Assembly (NCBI GenBank): GCA_905235225.1 | Contig: CAJOKE010000009.1 | Coordinates: 1 to 52,774, forward strand | From: Paludibacteraceae bacterium | Lineage (GTDB): Bacteria > Bacteroidota > Bacteroidia > Bacteroidales > Paludibacteraceae | DNA: 52,774 bases | Reading direction: 5' to 3' | Shown here: positions 8,297 to 17,589 of the stretch, one piece after another | Layout: every line of letters starts with the position of its first letter | How positions within the stretch are numbered: position 1 is the stretch's first letter | Position numbers and translations under genes: made by a program | Notes under the pieces: generated by a model | What the model saw: the letters and a program-made list of their open reading frames with translations, nothing else | Databases searched by the model: none | What the model was told of the DNA's origin: nothing

Positions 8297-9208
8297 TTAC
8301 TTAACTGTTGCACCTAGGGCGTTGAACGTCTTCCCGTCACGAAGGATATAGAGTTGACCGTTATGTAAAATCTTGTCGGTTGTTGTCTGTTGCCCATCAG
8401 TTGTTTGGTTGATGGTGGTCGCTGTAATGGGCAGGATGTTTGTAAACCCTTCCCAAGGGTCTGATTTGTAGGCATCCAGACTCGCATTCGGTACATAAAC
8501 GGGGATGGACTTGGTTACATTTTTAAATACACTGTTATGACAGATAGGCGGGGTGCCGGCTTTGCAGGTTATGGATTCCAAACCTGAGCAGCCACTGAAC
8601 GCTTCGTCCATGATGTACATAGTGCTGGGCAGAGTAATTTCCTTCAGGGCGGTACAGCTGCCGAACGCCTGTTCGCCTAATATCTTGATGCCTTCAGCAA
8701 TCGTTACGCTCTCTAACGCATCGCAATAGTAGAACGTATATCCGGCTATCTTATTGCTGTTTTCAGGCATGGTACTTTGTATGACGACTGTCTTCAGCGA
8801 ATGGCAGCTTTGGAAGGCGTTTAAGTCCACAAACGTGACGGTTGAGGGAATGGTAACCGATGTGAGACCACAGTCACTAAACGAATAATAGCCGATCTCT
8901 TTCACGGAGCTTGGGAAGGAAATGGTGGTAAGGTTATCGCATCCCGAAAATGCATAATTACCGATGTTATTCATACCTTTCGGAAATGTCACGGATTTGA
9001 TGTCGTCCGAATATTTTTTCCATGGCACGGAGCCGCCCGAGAATTGGTCCATTTCGCCGGAGCCTTGGATAACCATTTCGCCAGTGGACAGATTCAGTTC
9101 CCATCTGAGATTACTACCACCGTCCTTACCGCAATTGCCGGACGGGTTCTGTGCATTCGAAACGGTAATTACCACTGCACTTAACAATACAAAGAGTGTT
9201 TTTTTCAT
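8297..9208 (-). CDS. BspA-type leucine-rich repeat surface protein
   Basis: Secreted protein of 303 residues with LRR_5 (BspA/TpLRR) repeats, a family often involved in adhesion. The ATG at 9208 opens signal peptide MKKTLFVLLSAVVITVSNA; a frame extending to 9262 runs through the promoter and is rejected. After a short N-terminal domain (WELNLSTGEMVIQGSGEM) come about seven repeats of the type IGNYAFSGCDNLTTISFPSS, ending with VPNASLDAYKSDPWEGF, a usual last element. The C-terminal tail KILHNGQLYILRDGKTFNAL is shared in pattern with the secreted protein at 39031-40443 and resembles C-terminal sorting tails of Bacteroidales exported proteins. The gene plus promoter lies between ppdK and a second copy of the ppdK promoter block. 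Confidence 0.9.
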   Translation of the reverse strand: MKKTLFVLLSAVVITVSNAQNPSGNCGKDGGSNLRWELNLSTGEMVIQGSGEMDQFSGGSVPWKKYSDDIKSVTFPKGMNNIGNYAFSGCDNLTTISFPSSVKEIGYYSFSDCGLTSVTIPSTVTFVDLNAFQSCHSLKTVVIQSTMPENSNKIAGYTFYYCDALESVTIAEGIKILGEQAFGSCTALKEITLPSTMYIMDEAFSGCSGLESITCKAGTPPICHNSVFKNVTKSIPVYVPNASLDAYKSDPWEGFTNILPITATTINQTTDGQQTTTDKILHNGQLYILRDGKTFNALGATVK

Positions 9209-9231
9209 AATAATTGGAGTTTTTGGATTAT

Positions 9232-9311
9232 ATCTGCTGCAAATGTACAATAAAAATTGCACATACGCAAATTTTTTTGCATATTTTCGTCAAATAGAAT
9301 AAAAATCTATG
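9232..9311 (-). repeat. 80-bp promoter block, copy upstream of the LRR gene
   Basis: Direct repeat of 8194-8273 (5 differences). The two copies enclose the LRR gene exactly, as would follow from a duplication or from insertion by recombination at the promoter. Confidence 0.85.
9240..9271 (-). promoter_or_regulatory. Promoter of the LRR gene
   Basis: Minus-strand TTTG (9268-9271), 20 bases, TACATTTG (9240-9247). The predicted transcript starts only some 25 bases before the ATG at 9208. Confidence 0.85.
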
Positions 9312-9377
9312 CTTAATGACTCTCAAAAACAGTTGATTATGGGGAGTAGGTCGCCCGATACCATCGAGTGAAAAATG

Positions 9378-9443
9378 CAATAATATTACAACAATACTAC
9401 AACAATGGTGCAAGAATACTGCAATAATGGTGCAATAATAGTG
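9378..9443. repeat. Degenerate 11-bp tandem repeat, about six copies
   Basis: Successive 11-mers CAATAATATTA, CAACAATACTA, CAACAATGGTG, CAAGAATACTG, CAATAATGGTG, CAATAATAGTG. It lies in the gene-free spacer 9312-9702, which holds no supportable coding sequence. Confidence 0.7.
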
Positions 9444-9523
9444 CGATAAGGGGTATTGATTATCAATGAGTTACGAAAAATAAGAAAACGGCAAAACAAA
9501 AGCCTGCTCATAAGGTGCGGGAG

Positions 9524-9633
9524 GCTTATTTGCAGGCTTTGGGAACTTGTTTGAAGGGATGGGGGAAGCTTATTTGCAGGCTTTGGGAACTTGTTTGAAG
9601 GGATGGGGGAAGCTTATTTGCAGGCTTTGGGAG
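9524..9633. repeat. 44-bp tandem repeat, 2.5 copies
   Basis: Units start at 9524, 9568 and 9612 with GCTTATTTGCAGGCTTTGGG; the first two full units are essentially identical and the third is partial. There are no spacers, so it is not a CRISPR. The region after it (9634-9702) holds two GGATATAGT-type half repeats (CCGGATATAGTTCG, GCGGATATAGTCCG) and nothing else recognisable. Confidence 0.85.
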
Positions 9634-9702
9634 ATAGTACGAGGGAGTGTCCGGATATAGTTCGAATATGTGGGCGGATATAGTCCGAGACGGGGTTGAA
9701 TG

Positions 9703-12126
9703 CTATTCGTAGGGGGTCAGGATCTTGTGTGTTTCAATATTTTCGCCAAGTTGAATCTGTATGATATACAAGTGGGGACTAATCTGATATTTGCGTATAA
9801 CCTTTGCGGGAGTATCGGTATCGGAATCCGCACTTCTTGGGACTTCGTCAAACCGATAGGGGCATGTAACAAAGGAAGAACCGTCCGCGGTCATCATGCG
9901 GCACATATAGACTCCGGGCAACCCGTCGGGATTATAAAGGCATTGCCACGTTTCTCCATCCAAGGCATAGCCATTTTCGTACCACTGGAACTCGACATAG
10001 CGGCCGTCTTTGTTTTCCACAAAGAGGACATCAGTCCATTTGCTGTACATGGCATCGGCGTCGCCGACGGTGAGTCGCAGGGTGTCTTTGATATCGTTGA
10101 TTAATTCGTGACTGCCGACGGGTGGGGTATTAAGGGTAAATCCGTTAGCGTCATAACTTTCGCCCTCACAAATGGTGTCCACAAACGTTTCGGGTTTATG
10201 AACGGTAAGGATAAACTGCTGTTGTGATTTAACGACACGGGAGACACTGCTGATCGGGTGGAACTGAATATCATCCAAAGCAAAGTCATTTCCGACATTG
10301 AGAATATTGGTGTTCAGGTTGACGACAGAAATAGTAATATCATCGCAATCTTCCGCGGCAAAGAAAGTCTCGGAATGCTGGTGCCAAATATTGTTCCGGA
10401 ACTCGGTTTTGCCGAGATCGAGAACTCTTGACTCCCATTTTTTCCCGTTGTATTCAATGCGGAAAACAAACCGCGCGGCATTATCCATCTCTCCGTAGTT
10501 ATTGATATTCGCCGCCCAGAATGACAGCACGTATGTGGTCCCTTTCTGTAGTTTGAGTTTGCTATTCTGTGCCGAGGAAGCCGACCATGCTTTTTTGTTG
10601 GCACCATCTGCGCCTGTTTTCGCGTCAAACAATGCAAAGTTGTTTCCCTCTTTCGCGAGGACTTTGGCAAAGGAAGGAGCAAAGTTATTGGCGTTCCGCA
10701 CCACCGCAAATCCGTTATCTTTCAATTTCAGTCCGGGATTGACTGCGGTATTCTGGTAGAAGTCAAGCGAGGTGTTTTCCGTCTGCTCGTAAATGCCCCA
10801 GAAATTATAGTCACTGACGGTACTTTTGCTTCCTTTGATGCCATAATCCCAAGCGGGGTCTTCATAGTTGCCGTTTTCCATCATGTCTTCCATGCTTCCG
10901 CTTGCGGGATAATACTCCTTATAGGTATAAACGAGAACTGTATCTTTCCAGAACGTATCCAATTTCAGCACTTGCGGGGCATCATAAATTGTATCTCCGT
11001 TGACCAACCAAACATATGTGTTCGAAGGGTCGGTATCTTTGGGAGTGAGCGTGACCGGCAGTCCGATAGCAGAGGCGACATTTTCCTCTTTGACTGCTTC
11101 CAACGCATTTGGAACGGCGATTGTAATTGTTTTTGAGCAGTTGGTCTGATCGCCTTCGAAGTATGCGACTGCAGTCGTTGTTTTACCGTTTTCAGTAGCA
11201 GCCGGCACTCCAAAGAGCGAAAAAGACTGCGGACTCTGCGGCTCATCAATACGCACAGACTGTCCGTCGCATTCGATGACCAAAGTGCCGTTAGCCAAGC
11301 CGAAGGCGACCATGCCATCCAAGGTGTAGGTGTTGTTGTCCGCATTGACAGCAGAAATGGCCGTTTCGAAGGAAGTTATTTCGCAGTTCAGGTCGCAATT
11401 CTGTGCGTCAGGTGTAATGTAAATCAATCTTCGTCCGGCGAGTTTTGTCGAATAAAGGAAATAATATATACCTTTGGTAACTGTGGGAGGAAGGATTGCG
11501 AATGTGTCCTTATTCTGTTCTCCTTCCCGTACTTCGCCGGCATATCCGTCCACGGAAGTCCATGTGTTCCCATCCAGAGAAGCAAACCAACCGTGACCAA
11601 GGACATCATTGTAGAGGTATTCTGTTTTACTGCTGTTCAATTTTGCCTTGAGTGAGAAAACCGTTCCCAAGGAACCGGGGCAGACATGTATATGTTCCTG
11701 AGTCATTCCAGCGGAGTATGCACCGATTTTTGCAGTTGCAGGCGTGTATAGTTTCCACCGATGAGCGGCATTGGCAAAGTCGTCAATGCAGTTCCACCCG
11801 TCGGGTATATCCATGTCGGCAGTCTGGTTCCATTTGCTGCTCCAGTTGGGGGCTGAACCCCGAACAATGACAGCCTTGCTGTAAGTGCAGTTCTTTGCAA
11901 CCGTGGCTTTATAAATGTTGCCGTTTTCGGGCTTCAGTTCAATCCATTCGTTATTCGGGTCTTCGAAGAGGTAAAGATATAGTTTTGCATTGTCTTTAGC
12001 CCAGTTGCCAATCTGGTCGTTTTGCTTGATATTGACAAAAATCTCCTCGCCAGCCAGAAATGTGCGCGCGTTCATATTGAATGCGAGGACAATGCCCAAA
12101 AAGGTTAAAAATATTCTTGTTTTCAT
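9703..12126 (-). CDS. Large multidomain secreted/surface protein
   Basis: A protein of 807 residues. The ATG at 12126 opens MKTRIFLTFLGIVLAFNMNA, a signal peptide; the open frame runs on to 12462 but only as antisense-like extension inside the ompA gene. The N-terminal region (FLAGEEIFVNIKQNDQIGNW) with NWSSKWNQTADMDIP is of a type seen in starch- or glycan-associated Bacteroidales surface proteins. The central part ends in a jelly-roll-like domain with NDFALDDIQFHP, a carbohydrate-binding-module style motif. The C-terminal VIRKYQISPHLYIIQIQLGE then HKILTPYE resembles a weak type IX secretion sorting domain. It lies 10 bases after the OmpA-family gene, in one operon. Binding of a surface glycan or adhesion is an inference; no catalytic motif was found. 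Confidence 0.75.
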   Translation of the reverse strand: MKTRIFLTFLGIVLAFNMNARTFLAGEEIFVNIKQNDQIGNWAKDNAKLYLYLFEDPNNEWIELKPENGNIYKATVAKNCTYSKAVIVRGSAPNWSSKWNQTADMDIPDGWNCIDDFANAAHRWKLYTPATAKIGAYSAGMTQEHIHVCPGSLGTVFSLKAKLNSSKTEYLYNDVLGHGWFASLDGNTWTSVDGYAGEVREGEQNKDTFAILPPTVTKGIYYFLYSTKLAGRRLIYITPDAQNCDLNCEITSFETAISAVNADNNTYTLDGMVAFGLANGTLVIECDGQSVRIDEPQSPQSFSLFGVPAATENGKTTTAVAYFEGDQTNCSKTITIAVPNALEAVKEENVASAIGLPVTLTPKDTDPSNTYVWLVNGDTIYDAPQVLKLDTFWKDTVLVYTYKEYYPASGSMEDMMENGNYEDPAWDYGIKGSKSTVSDYNFWGIYEQTENTSLDFYQNTAVNPGLKLKDNGFAVVRNANNFAPSFAKVLAKEGNNFALFDAKTGADGANKKAWSASSAQNSKLKLQKGTTYVLSFWAANINNYGEMDNAARFVFRIEYNGKKWESRVLDLGKTEFRNNIWHQHSETFFAAEDCDDITISVVNLNTNILNVGNDFALDDIQFHPISSVSRVVKSQQQFILTVHKPETFVDTICEGESYDANGFTLNTPPVGSHELINDIKDTLRLTVGDADAMYSKWTDVLFVENKDGRYVEFQWYENGYALDGETWQCLYNPDGLPGVYMCRMMTADGSSFVTCPYRFDEVPRSADSDTDTPAKVIRKYQISPHLYIIQIQLGENIETHKILTPYE

Positions 12127-12136
12127 GGCATTAAAA

Positions 12137-13738
12137 TTATTCGATTTCACTTTGTTTCTGCACCACTTTGACTTCAACACGGCGGTCAAGCGGTAACTCA
12201 TGGTTGACGTTTTCCTCGTTCGGAACCAACGAACCGTGTCCGATAACGATAACGCGGTCTTTGTCAATTCCCTGGTTGACGAGGAATTTAGCGACAGCGA
12301 GAGCGCGATTGTAAGCCAGTAGTTCGTTGTATTCGACTTGCCCTTCTTCAGACGCATGTCCGTCAATGGCAATTTTAGCGTCGGGAACTTCATTGAGTAC
12401 GCCGACAATAGATGACAGGTAGTCTTTCGCCTCATCAGAGACACGGTAACTATCGAATTCAAAGTAGATCTTATTGAATTTCTCGACTTCTTCAGCCGCT
12501 TTGGCTATGTGTGCGCGTGTGAGTGTATCGATACGTTCGTCCATGACCGTATCAGTGCGTGCAATGAGGTTGACCAAGGTGTCATGCCGAGTAAAGTAAT
12601 CAAAGTAATCAACGGTGTCGTGGACATCGGGTTTGATATGCCGCCAATGAATTCCGACTTTTACGCCCACTTCGAAAGGATGCGAGGCAGAAGCAAGGTT
12701 AGTCGCATAAACTCCGTTGTAATCATCCATGAAAGTAAAGGTGTCATCTTTCCAGCCGAGTTCTTTCCGATCGGATCCGTTGGCGTTGTTGGCGACCACA
12801 TTGGCATACGCACCGAGGAACAGTTCGATCTGCGGTGTAAGCGGAATCAAGGCACCGAATTCGGCGAAGAAGCTTAGCTGGAAGTTTGTAGCAAGTGAGC
12901 CTTTTGCACAGGTTTCGTTTGTATAGTCTTTTGTGCCAAATTCATGTAAATCGTCCAATGTCAGCCCCCAAGCGGGATAATATCCTGAGTGTTTGATTTC
13001 GCCCTCGGATACTTTATAGCGTTTTAACACCGAGAAAGCGGGAGCCAATCCGGCAGCACCGAACATGCCTGCTTTCCATTCGGGTTTATGGTATTGGAAC
13101 TGAACAGAAAGCGGAATGCCGAAATTGTGTACCGTTTCCCGTTCACGCCACCGAAGAACGGTGGCGGCGTGGTCATAATGCTGTTCAAGGTCCGTGTCCG
13201 TTTGGTCATTCCAATAATAGGTACCGCCCAGTTGGGCATGTGAGGTGTAATTCGTGAACCAAAGTCCGGCACCAACACCCCAATTCTGGTGGAAGAAGTA
13301 AGCATATTGTGCCTGTAGCAACATACTAAAGGAGCCGCAAACCCTGTTTTGCGCGCCATCCAGTCCGTATCCCAAGGAACCGTATCCCAAGCCAATATGC
13401 GCCTCAACATAATGTCCGCGCCGGTCAGTTGAATCCGCGTGTATAGTGTCAATACGCTGCTGCGGGGTGCTATCGGGAACATGGGCGATGCGGGTGAGGG
13501 TATCGGTAAAATAATGGACAGTTGTAATCTCCACGCGCACCAGACTGTCAGGAGTCGCCCGCATCTGCTCTGTTTCTTCGGTTGCGAATGACTCTTCGCG
13601 GACAATAGTATTTTCGGGCATTTGGGCTACTTGCAGGATACTTGTCGTATCTGCTGTAGTCCGGCGAGGTGTTTCACCGTTTGCGAAAACGCCCAAAGGA
13701 ATGCAAAGAAAGAGAAATACATATCGAATGTCTTTCAT
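12137..13738 (-). CDS. OmpA-family outer membrane protein
   Basis: A 533-residue protein with signal peptide from ATG 13738 (MKDIRYVFLFLCIPLGVFA). A Thr/Asp-rich segment follows, then a central region of alternating aromatic and glycine residues (EAHIGLGYGSLGYGLDG, NWGVGAGLWFTNYTS) typical of an outer-membrane beta barrel, and a C-terminal OmpA peptidoglycan-binding domain: IYFEFDSYRVSDEAKDYL, IDGHASEEG, NRALAVAKFLVNQGIDKDRV, GHGS and DRRVEVKV. It anchors the outer membrane to the cell wall in characterised relatives. Own promoter at 13779-13810; the large surface protein follows 10 bases later, which suggests the two proteins act at the same site. Confidence 0.93.
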   Translation of the reverse strand: MKDIRYVFLFLCIPLGVFANGETPRRTTADTTSILQVAQMPENTIVREESFATEETEQMRATPDSLVRVEITTVHYFTDTLTRIAHVPDSTPQQRIDTIHADSTDRRGHYVEAHIGLGYGSLGYGLDGAQNRVCGSFSMLLQAQYAYFFHQNWGVGAGLWFTNYTSHAQLGGTYYWNDQTDTDLEQHYDHAATVLRWRERETVHNFGIPLSVQFQYHKPEWKAGMFGAAGLAPAFSVLKRYKVSEGEIKHSGYYPAWGLTLDDLHEFGTKDYTNETCAKGSLATNFQLSFFAEFGALIPLTPQIELFLGAYANVVANNANGSDRKELGWKDDTFTFMDDYNGVYATNLASASHPFEVGVKVGIHWRHIKPDVHDTVDYFDYFTRHDTLVNLIARTDTVMDERIDTLTRAHIAKAAEEVEKFNKIYFEFDSYRVSDEAKDYLSSIVGVLNEVPDAKIAIDGHASEEGQVEYNELLAYNRALAVAKFLVNQGIDKDRVIVIGHGSLVPNEENVNHELPLDRRVEVKVVQKQSEIE

Positions 13739-13778
13739 GATATATAAATATAAGGTGTGTTCTTTAATAAAAGTGGTG

Positions 13779-13810
13779 CAAAGATACAACTTATTTTTCA
13801 AAGTTCCAAA
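13779..13810 (-). promoter_or_regulatory. Promoter of the OmpA-surface protein operon
   Basis: Minus-strand TTTG (13807-13810), 20 bases, TATCTTTG (13779-13786): exact -33/-7 match, 41 bases before the start codon. Confidence 0.85.
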
Positions 13811-13847
13811 TATAAAGTTCAAAATGCAGAAAAAATGTCATAAAAAA

Positions 13848-13892
13848 CCGTCACCTTTATTCAAATCTGGAAATGTTGAATAAAGGTGACGG
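13848..13892 (-). terminator. Strong terminator of the 2-HADH/pepT/gcvT operon
   Basis: Perfect 17-bp stem (CCGTCACCTTTATTCAA with its complement) and an 11-base loop; on the minus strand it is followed by TTTTTTA. It lies 30 bases after the gcvT stop codon. Confidence 0.92.
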
Positions 13893-13922
13893 TAAAGAGA
13901 TTGATGTACAACGGGATGTTAG

Positions 13923-15005
13923 TTATACAATTTTGGCGGGGTACAGTTTTTCGCGGATTTTGATATATATAATGTTTTCTTTCTTAGCGTATGCGATTTT
14001 GACATATCCCATGCCGATCCCGACTTTAGTTGTGGGGAGCATGATTCCGGAAGTAACGTGTCCGATGGTGTTACCCGCTTCATCACAAATCTCATATCCG
14101 TTCCGCGGAATAGCGCGTTCCAAGCATTCAAAATGCACCAACTTGCGGGTCAGCCCTTCGGCTTTCTGCTTGAGCAGATACTGTTTGTCAATAAAGTCTT
14201 TAGCGTCGAACTTGACAATCCATCCGAGTCCGGCTTCCAGAGGGGAGGTAGTGTCATCAATATCATGTCCGTAGAGGCAATACCATTTCTCCAGACGCAG
14301 GCTGTCTCTGGCACCAAGTCCGATAGGAGCGAGGTTATATTCTTTTCCGACTTCAAAGAGTGCATTCCAAATCTGCATACCGTCCTCTTTTTTGAAGTAG
14401 AGTTCGAATCCGCCGGCTCCGGTATAGCCGGTATTACTTAAAATAACGCCCTGAATTCCGGCGAAAGACCATTCGCGGAATGAATAATAGGGAATTGCGC
14501 TGAGGTCGGCATCGGTCAGTTTTTGGAGCATTTCAGTGGCTTTAGGTCCCTGTACAGCCAGTTGACCGTATTTGTCGGAAGCATTGTCAAGGGTCAAATC
14601 TCCAAAGCGTGCCTTGTCATATTGCGCATTAACCCAAGCCCAGTCCTTGTCTATGTTTCCGGCATTGACAACGAGCAGGTATTTGGTAGTGGAGTATTTA
14701 TAAATAATAAGGTCATCGACGATACCGCCTTTGCCGTTCGGGAAGCAGGTGTATTGTGCTTTTCCGGCATCGAGTTTATTGATGTCATTGGTGGTGATAT
14801 ACTGCAGAAAATCAGCAGCTTTTTCGCCTTTTACCCAGAATTCGCCCATATGGCTGACATCAAAGACACCGACTCCTTCCCGGACGATACGGTGTTCTTC
14901 CTGAATTCCGGTCGGGTACTGGATAGGCATATTAAATCCTGCAAATTCCGCCATCCGTGCGCCAAGGGCGATGTGTGTGGCTGTAAATGGTGTTTCTTTT
15001 AACAT
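13923..15005 (-). CDS. gcvT: Aminomethyltransferase (glycine cleavage T protein)
   Basis: T protein transfers the aminomethyl-derived methylene group from lipoylated H protein to tetrahydrofolate, releasing ammonia. Length 360 residues is normal. Motifs: [32 protein letters not shown], and VDDLIIYK, whose Asp is the folate-binding catalytic residue of the family; the C-terminal domain has [11 protein letters not shown] and [12 protein letters not shown]. It is last in an operon 12 bases after pepT; gcvH and gcvP are not nearby. Ends at the 13848-13892 terminator. Confidence 0.96.
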   Translation of the reverse strand: MLKETPFTATHIALGARMAEFAGFNMPIQYPTGIQEEHRIVREGVGVFDVSHMGEFWVKGEKAADFLQYITTNDINKLDAGKAQYTCFPNGKGGIVDDLIIYKYSTTKYLLVVNAGNIDKDWAWVNAQYDKARFGDLTLDNASDKYGQLAVQGPKATEMLQKLTDADLSAIPYYSFREWSFAGIQGVILSNTGYTGAGGFELYFKKEDGMQIWNALFEVGKEYNLAPIGLGARDSLRLEKWYCLYGHDIDDTTSPLEAGLGWIVKFDAKDFIDKQYLLKQKAEGLTRKLVHFECLERAIPRNGYEICDEAGNTIGHVTSGIMLPTTKVGIGMGYVKIAYAKKENIIYIKIREKLYPAKIV

Positions 15006-15017
15006 AATGGTATAGAT

Positions 15018-16244
15018 TTATTTAATTCGTTTTACGATTTCAAGTATTACTTCATATGCTTTTACCAAGCTTGGTATCGGCAGGTATTCAAATCTGCTGT
15101 GGAAGTTTTCTCCTCCTGCGAAGATATTAGGGCAGGGGAGTCCCTCAAAGGAAAGTCTTGCCCCGTCTGTTCCACCACGAATAGGTTGCACTTTAGGTGT
15201 GACTCCCACTTCCTTCATGGCATCCATTACCAGTGTGACAATGTGCATGACGGGTTCCACCTTCTCGCGCATGTTATAATACTGGTCGCGCAGCACAATT
15301 TCTGCAGTACCTTCACCATATTCGCGATTGACTTTCCGAACAAGGTGTTCCATCTCGCGTTTGCGACTTTCAAAGCGTGCGCGGTCGTGGTCGCGTATAA
15401 TATAAGTGAGGGTCGTTTCTTCAACCGTACCGTTCATCCCAACGAGGTGATAGAATCCTTCGTAATCCTGAGTGTGTTCCGGTGTTTCCCAACGCGGTAA
15501 CATAACCGCCAGTTGGTATGCAATACGCATGGAATTGACCATTTTGTGGTAGCCGTAACCGGGATGTACATTGACGCCGTGTACGGTTATTTTGCAACTT
15601 GCGGCATTGAAGTTTTCGAACTCCAATTCCCCGATTGCTCCGCCGTCCATAGTATATGCGAAGTCGCAGCCGAATTTTTTCACATCAAAGTGGTCTGCCC
15701 CTTGGCCGATTTCCTCATCGGGTGTGAAGCCGATTCGTATTTTTCCGTGCTTGATTTCCGAATGCGCAATGAGGTATTCGCAGGCGGTAACGATTTCGGC
15801 AATACCGGCTTTGTCATCTGCGCCCAAGAGTGTTTTGCCGTTTGTGACAATAATGTCCTGACCTTTGTAATGCGTTATTTCGGGATATTTGGCGGTCTCT
15901 AAAACAATATTCTCGGCTTCGTTGAGAACGATGTCTTTACCGTCATAACCGGTGACAATACGTGGCTGCACATGCTTGCCACTGGCGTCAGGAGATGTGT
16001 CCATGTGTGCGATAAAGCCGACAACAGGGACGTTAGCCGTTTGGTTGCTTGGCAAAGTAGCCATGATATAGCCGTTATCGTCCAATTCCACTTCCTGCAG
16101 TCCGATACTAATCAGTTCATCGCGCAGGTACTTGGCAAACTCAATCTGTCCCGGGGTAGAGGGAGTCAGATTCGTGTTTTCGTCCGAAGTCGTGCAAAAA
16201 CTCACGTACTTCAAAAACCGATTGACAATTGTATTATTTTCCAT
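15018..16244 (-). CDS. pepT: Peptidase T (tripeptide aminopeptidase)
   Basis: Cytoplasmic M20B zinc aminopeptidase that removes the N-terminal residue of tripeptides. All 408 residues are present. The metal ligands sit in the expected blocks: [14 protein letters not shown] (His, Asp), [12 protein letters not shown] (bridging Asp), [11 protein letters not shown] (catalytic Glu and ligand Glu), [12 protein letters not shown] (Asp) and the C-terminal [13 protein letters not shown] (His). The neighbouring 2-hydroxyacid dehydrogenase gene lies 33 bases upstream and gcvT 12 bases downstream, indicating a catabolic amino acid/peptide operon. Confidence 0.96.
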   Translation of the reverse strand: MENNTIVNRFLKYVSFCTTSDENTNLTPSTPGQIEFAKYLRDELISIGLQEVELDDNGYIMATLPSNQTANVPVVGFIAHMDTSPDASGKHVQPRIVTGYDGKDIVLNEAENIVLETAKYPEITHYKGQDIIVTNGKTLLGADDKAGIAEIVTACEYLIAHSEIKHGKIRIGFTPDEEIGQGADHFDVKKFGCDFAYTMDGGAIGELEFENFNAASCKITVHGVNVHPGYGYHKMVNSMRIAYQLAVMLPRWETPEHTQDYEGFYHLVGMNGTVEETTLTYIIRDHDRARFESRKREMEHLVRKVNREYGEGTAEIVLRDQYYNMREKVEPVMHIVTLVMDAMKEVGVTPKVQPIRGGTDGARLSFEGLPCPNIFAGGENFHSRFEYLPIPSLVKAYEVILEIVKRIK

Positions 16245-16277
16245 TTGAATTGAATTTTTTTGCTTTAATGTTTATGG

Positions 16278-17249
16278 TCAGACTGTGGTCATCAAATCCA
16301 AGCGGCCATCTGCATATGCCAAAATATTGTCCACCATGGCATCGCACATGGCTTTTCGCCCTTCCCATGTTCCTGTTCCTATGTGCGGAACGAGTAAGAC
16401 ATTGTCCAAAGTCTTTAGTTCATCGGTAATCAGCGGTTCATGTTCATAGACATCCAATGCGGCACCTGCAATCCAATGTTCGCGTAGAGCTTCAACAAGA
16501 ACCTTTTCATCGACATGTGCGCCGCGGGCGGTATTAATCAGAAAGGCTTCGGGTTTCATCATCTTCAGTTCGCTTTCGCCGATCAGATGATAAACGGCGG
16601 CAGTGTAGGGCAGATTCAAACTTACATAATCCGCTGTTTGTAACAGTTCGTCTTTCGACACATATCGAACTTGGTCCGCATGCAATCCGGCACTTAGCAG
16701 TTGTTGTTCCGTCACCTCATGCCGGTTGTGGTAAATCACATTCATTCCACAGGCTATAGCCCGACGTGCCACGGAGCGGCCGATATTTCCCATTCCGATT
16801 ATGCCCAAGGTTTTTCCAAAGACAGAGTGTCCCAAGTTTTTGAGCAATCCGAATGAAACGGACTGTTGGCGTATGCCGCGGTCCAATTCAGCCAATCTTC
16901 GGGCGATACCGAGAATAAGCGACATACATAATTCCGCAGTCGGTTCAATAACAGGTCCGGGAGTATTGGTGACTATAATTCCGCGTTCCCGACAGGCATT
17001 GACATCAATGTTGTCATATCCGACACCAAATTGAGTGACTAATTTCAAGTCGGGGAGTTTGTCAAGCAGTTCGGTGCGTACGGGCTTATAGAAATTGGTA
17101 GTAAGAACCTTGGCGTCCGTGTAGTCAGGAAAGTCTGAACGGCCTAAAGCATTGTCCGCTTTATAAAGACCGGCATCGGATACCAATTCGTGTCCGGAGA
17201 GGCGTTCAAACCACTCCTGTGGAAGCATATTATCGCAGATAATCTTCAT
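16278..17249 (-). CDS. NAD(P)-dependent D-2-hydroxyacid dehydrogenase
   Basis: Oxidoreductase of the phosphoglycerate/glyoxylate dehydrogenase family, 323 residues, interconverting a 2-hydroxyacid and 2-oxoacid; the substrate cannot be told from sequence. The Rossmann motif is GKTLGIIGMGNIG. The catalytic triad appears as Arg in LINTARGAHVD, Glu in DVYEHEPL and His in VPHIGTGT. The start is set at ATG 17249 (MKIICDNMLP), which places a consensus promoter just upstream; a longer frame to 17354 would run through that promoter. No C-terminal ACT domain, so it is not a typical long-form SerA. Confidence 0.88.
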   Translation of the reverse strand: MKIICDNMLPQEWFERLSGHELVSDAGLYKADNALGRSDFPDYTDAKVLTTNFYKPVRTELLDKLPDLKLVTQFGVGYDNIDVNACRERGIIVTNTPGPVIEPTAELCMSLILGIARRLAELDRGIRQQSVSFGLLKNLGHSVFGKTLGIIGMGNIGRSVARRAIACGMNVIYHNRHEVTEQQLLSAGLHADQVRYVSKDELLQTADYVSLNLPYTAAVYHLIGESELKMMKPEAFLINTARGAHVDEKVLVEALREHWIAGAALDVYEHEPLITDELKTLDNVLLVPHIGTGTWEGRKAMCDAMVDNILAYADGRLDLMTTV

Positions 17250-17270
17250 ACTTCTATCCTTTTCTGCCTG

Positions 17271-17302
17271 CAAAGGTACAACAAAATTTTGGAACAAGCA
17301 AA
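17271..17302 (-). promoter_or_regulatory. Promoter of the 2-HADH/pepT/gcvT operon
   Basis: Minus-strand TTTG (17299-17302), 20 bases, TACCTTTG (17271-17278): exact -33/-7 promoter, 22 bases before the start codon. Confidence 0.88.
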
Positions 17303-17552
17303 TATTTCTCAAAATATCATTAAAATCGTGAAAAAAATGAGCATGGCGATACATTTAACGGGGTGTTGTGTTGACAGAAGAAGTGATAGGATTGTTGGAG
17401 ATGACGATTAATCCGACCAGTTGACTGAATGTTAAAATTTGGCAGTTATTGTCTTAAAATACATTAACAAAATCGCTTGAAAAATGGCAAATTTATAACT
17501 GTTTGATTTACATATAAATTGCAAAGAAAATGCAAAAAAAATGGTAGAAAAT

Positions 17553-17583
17553 TTTGTTGGTTGAAATAAAAATGCTACCTTTG
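17553..17583 (+). promoter_or_regulatory. nrdD promoter
   Basis: TTTG (17553-17556), 19 bases, TACCTTTG (17576-17583). The 250 bases between this and the divergent promoter at 17302 are AT-rich and hold nothing recognisable. Confidence 0.88.
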
Positions 17584-17589
17584 CAGTCG

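Noticed and set aside
9524..9633. Regular direct repeats that could suggest a CRISPR
   Set aside because: The 44-bp units abut with no spacers and no cas genes are near.
12127..12462. N-terminal extension of the large surface protein
   Set aside because: It lies in the antisense-shifted frame of the ompA gene on the same strand; the signal peptide starts at 12126.
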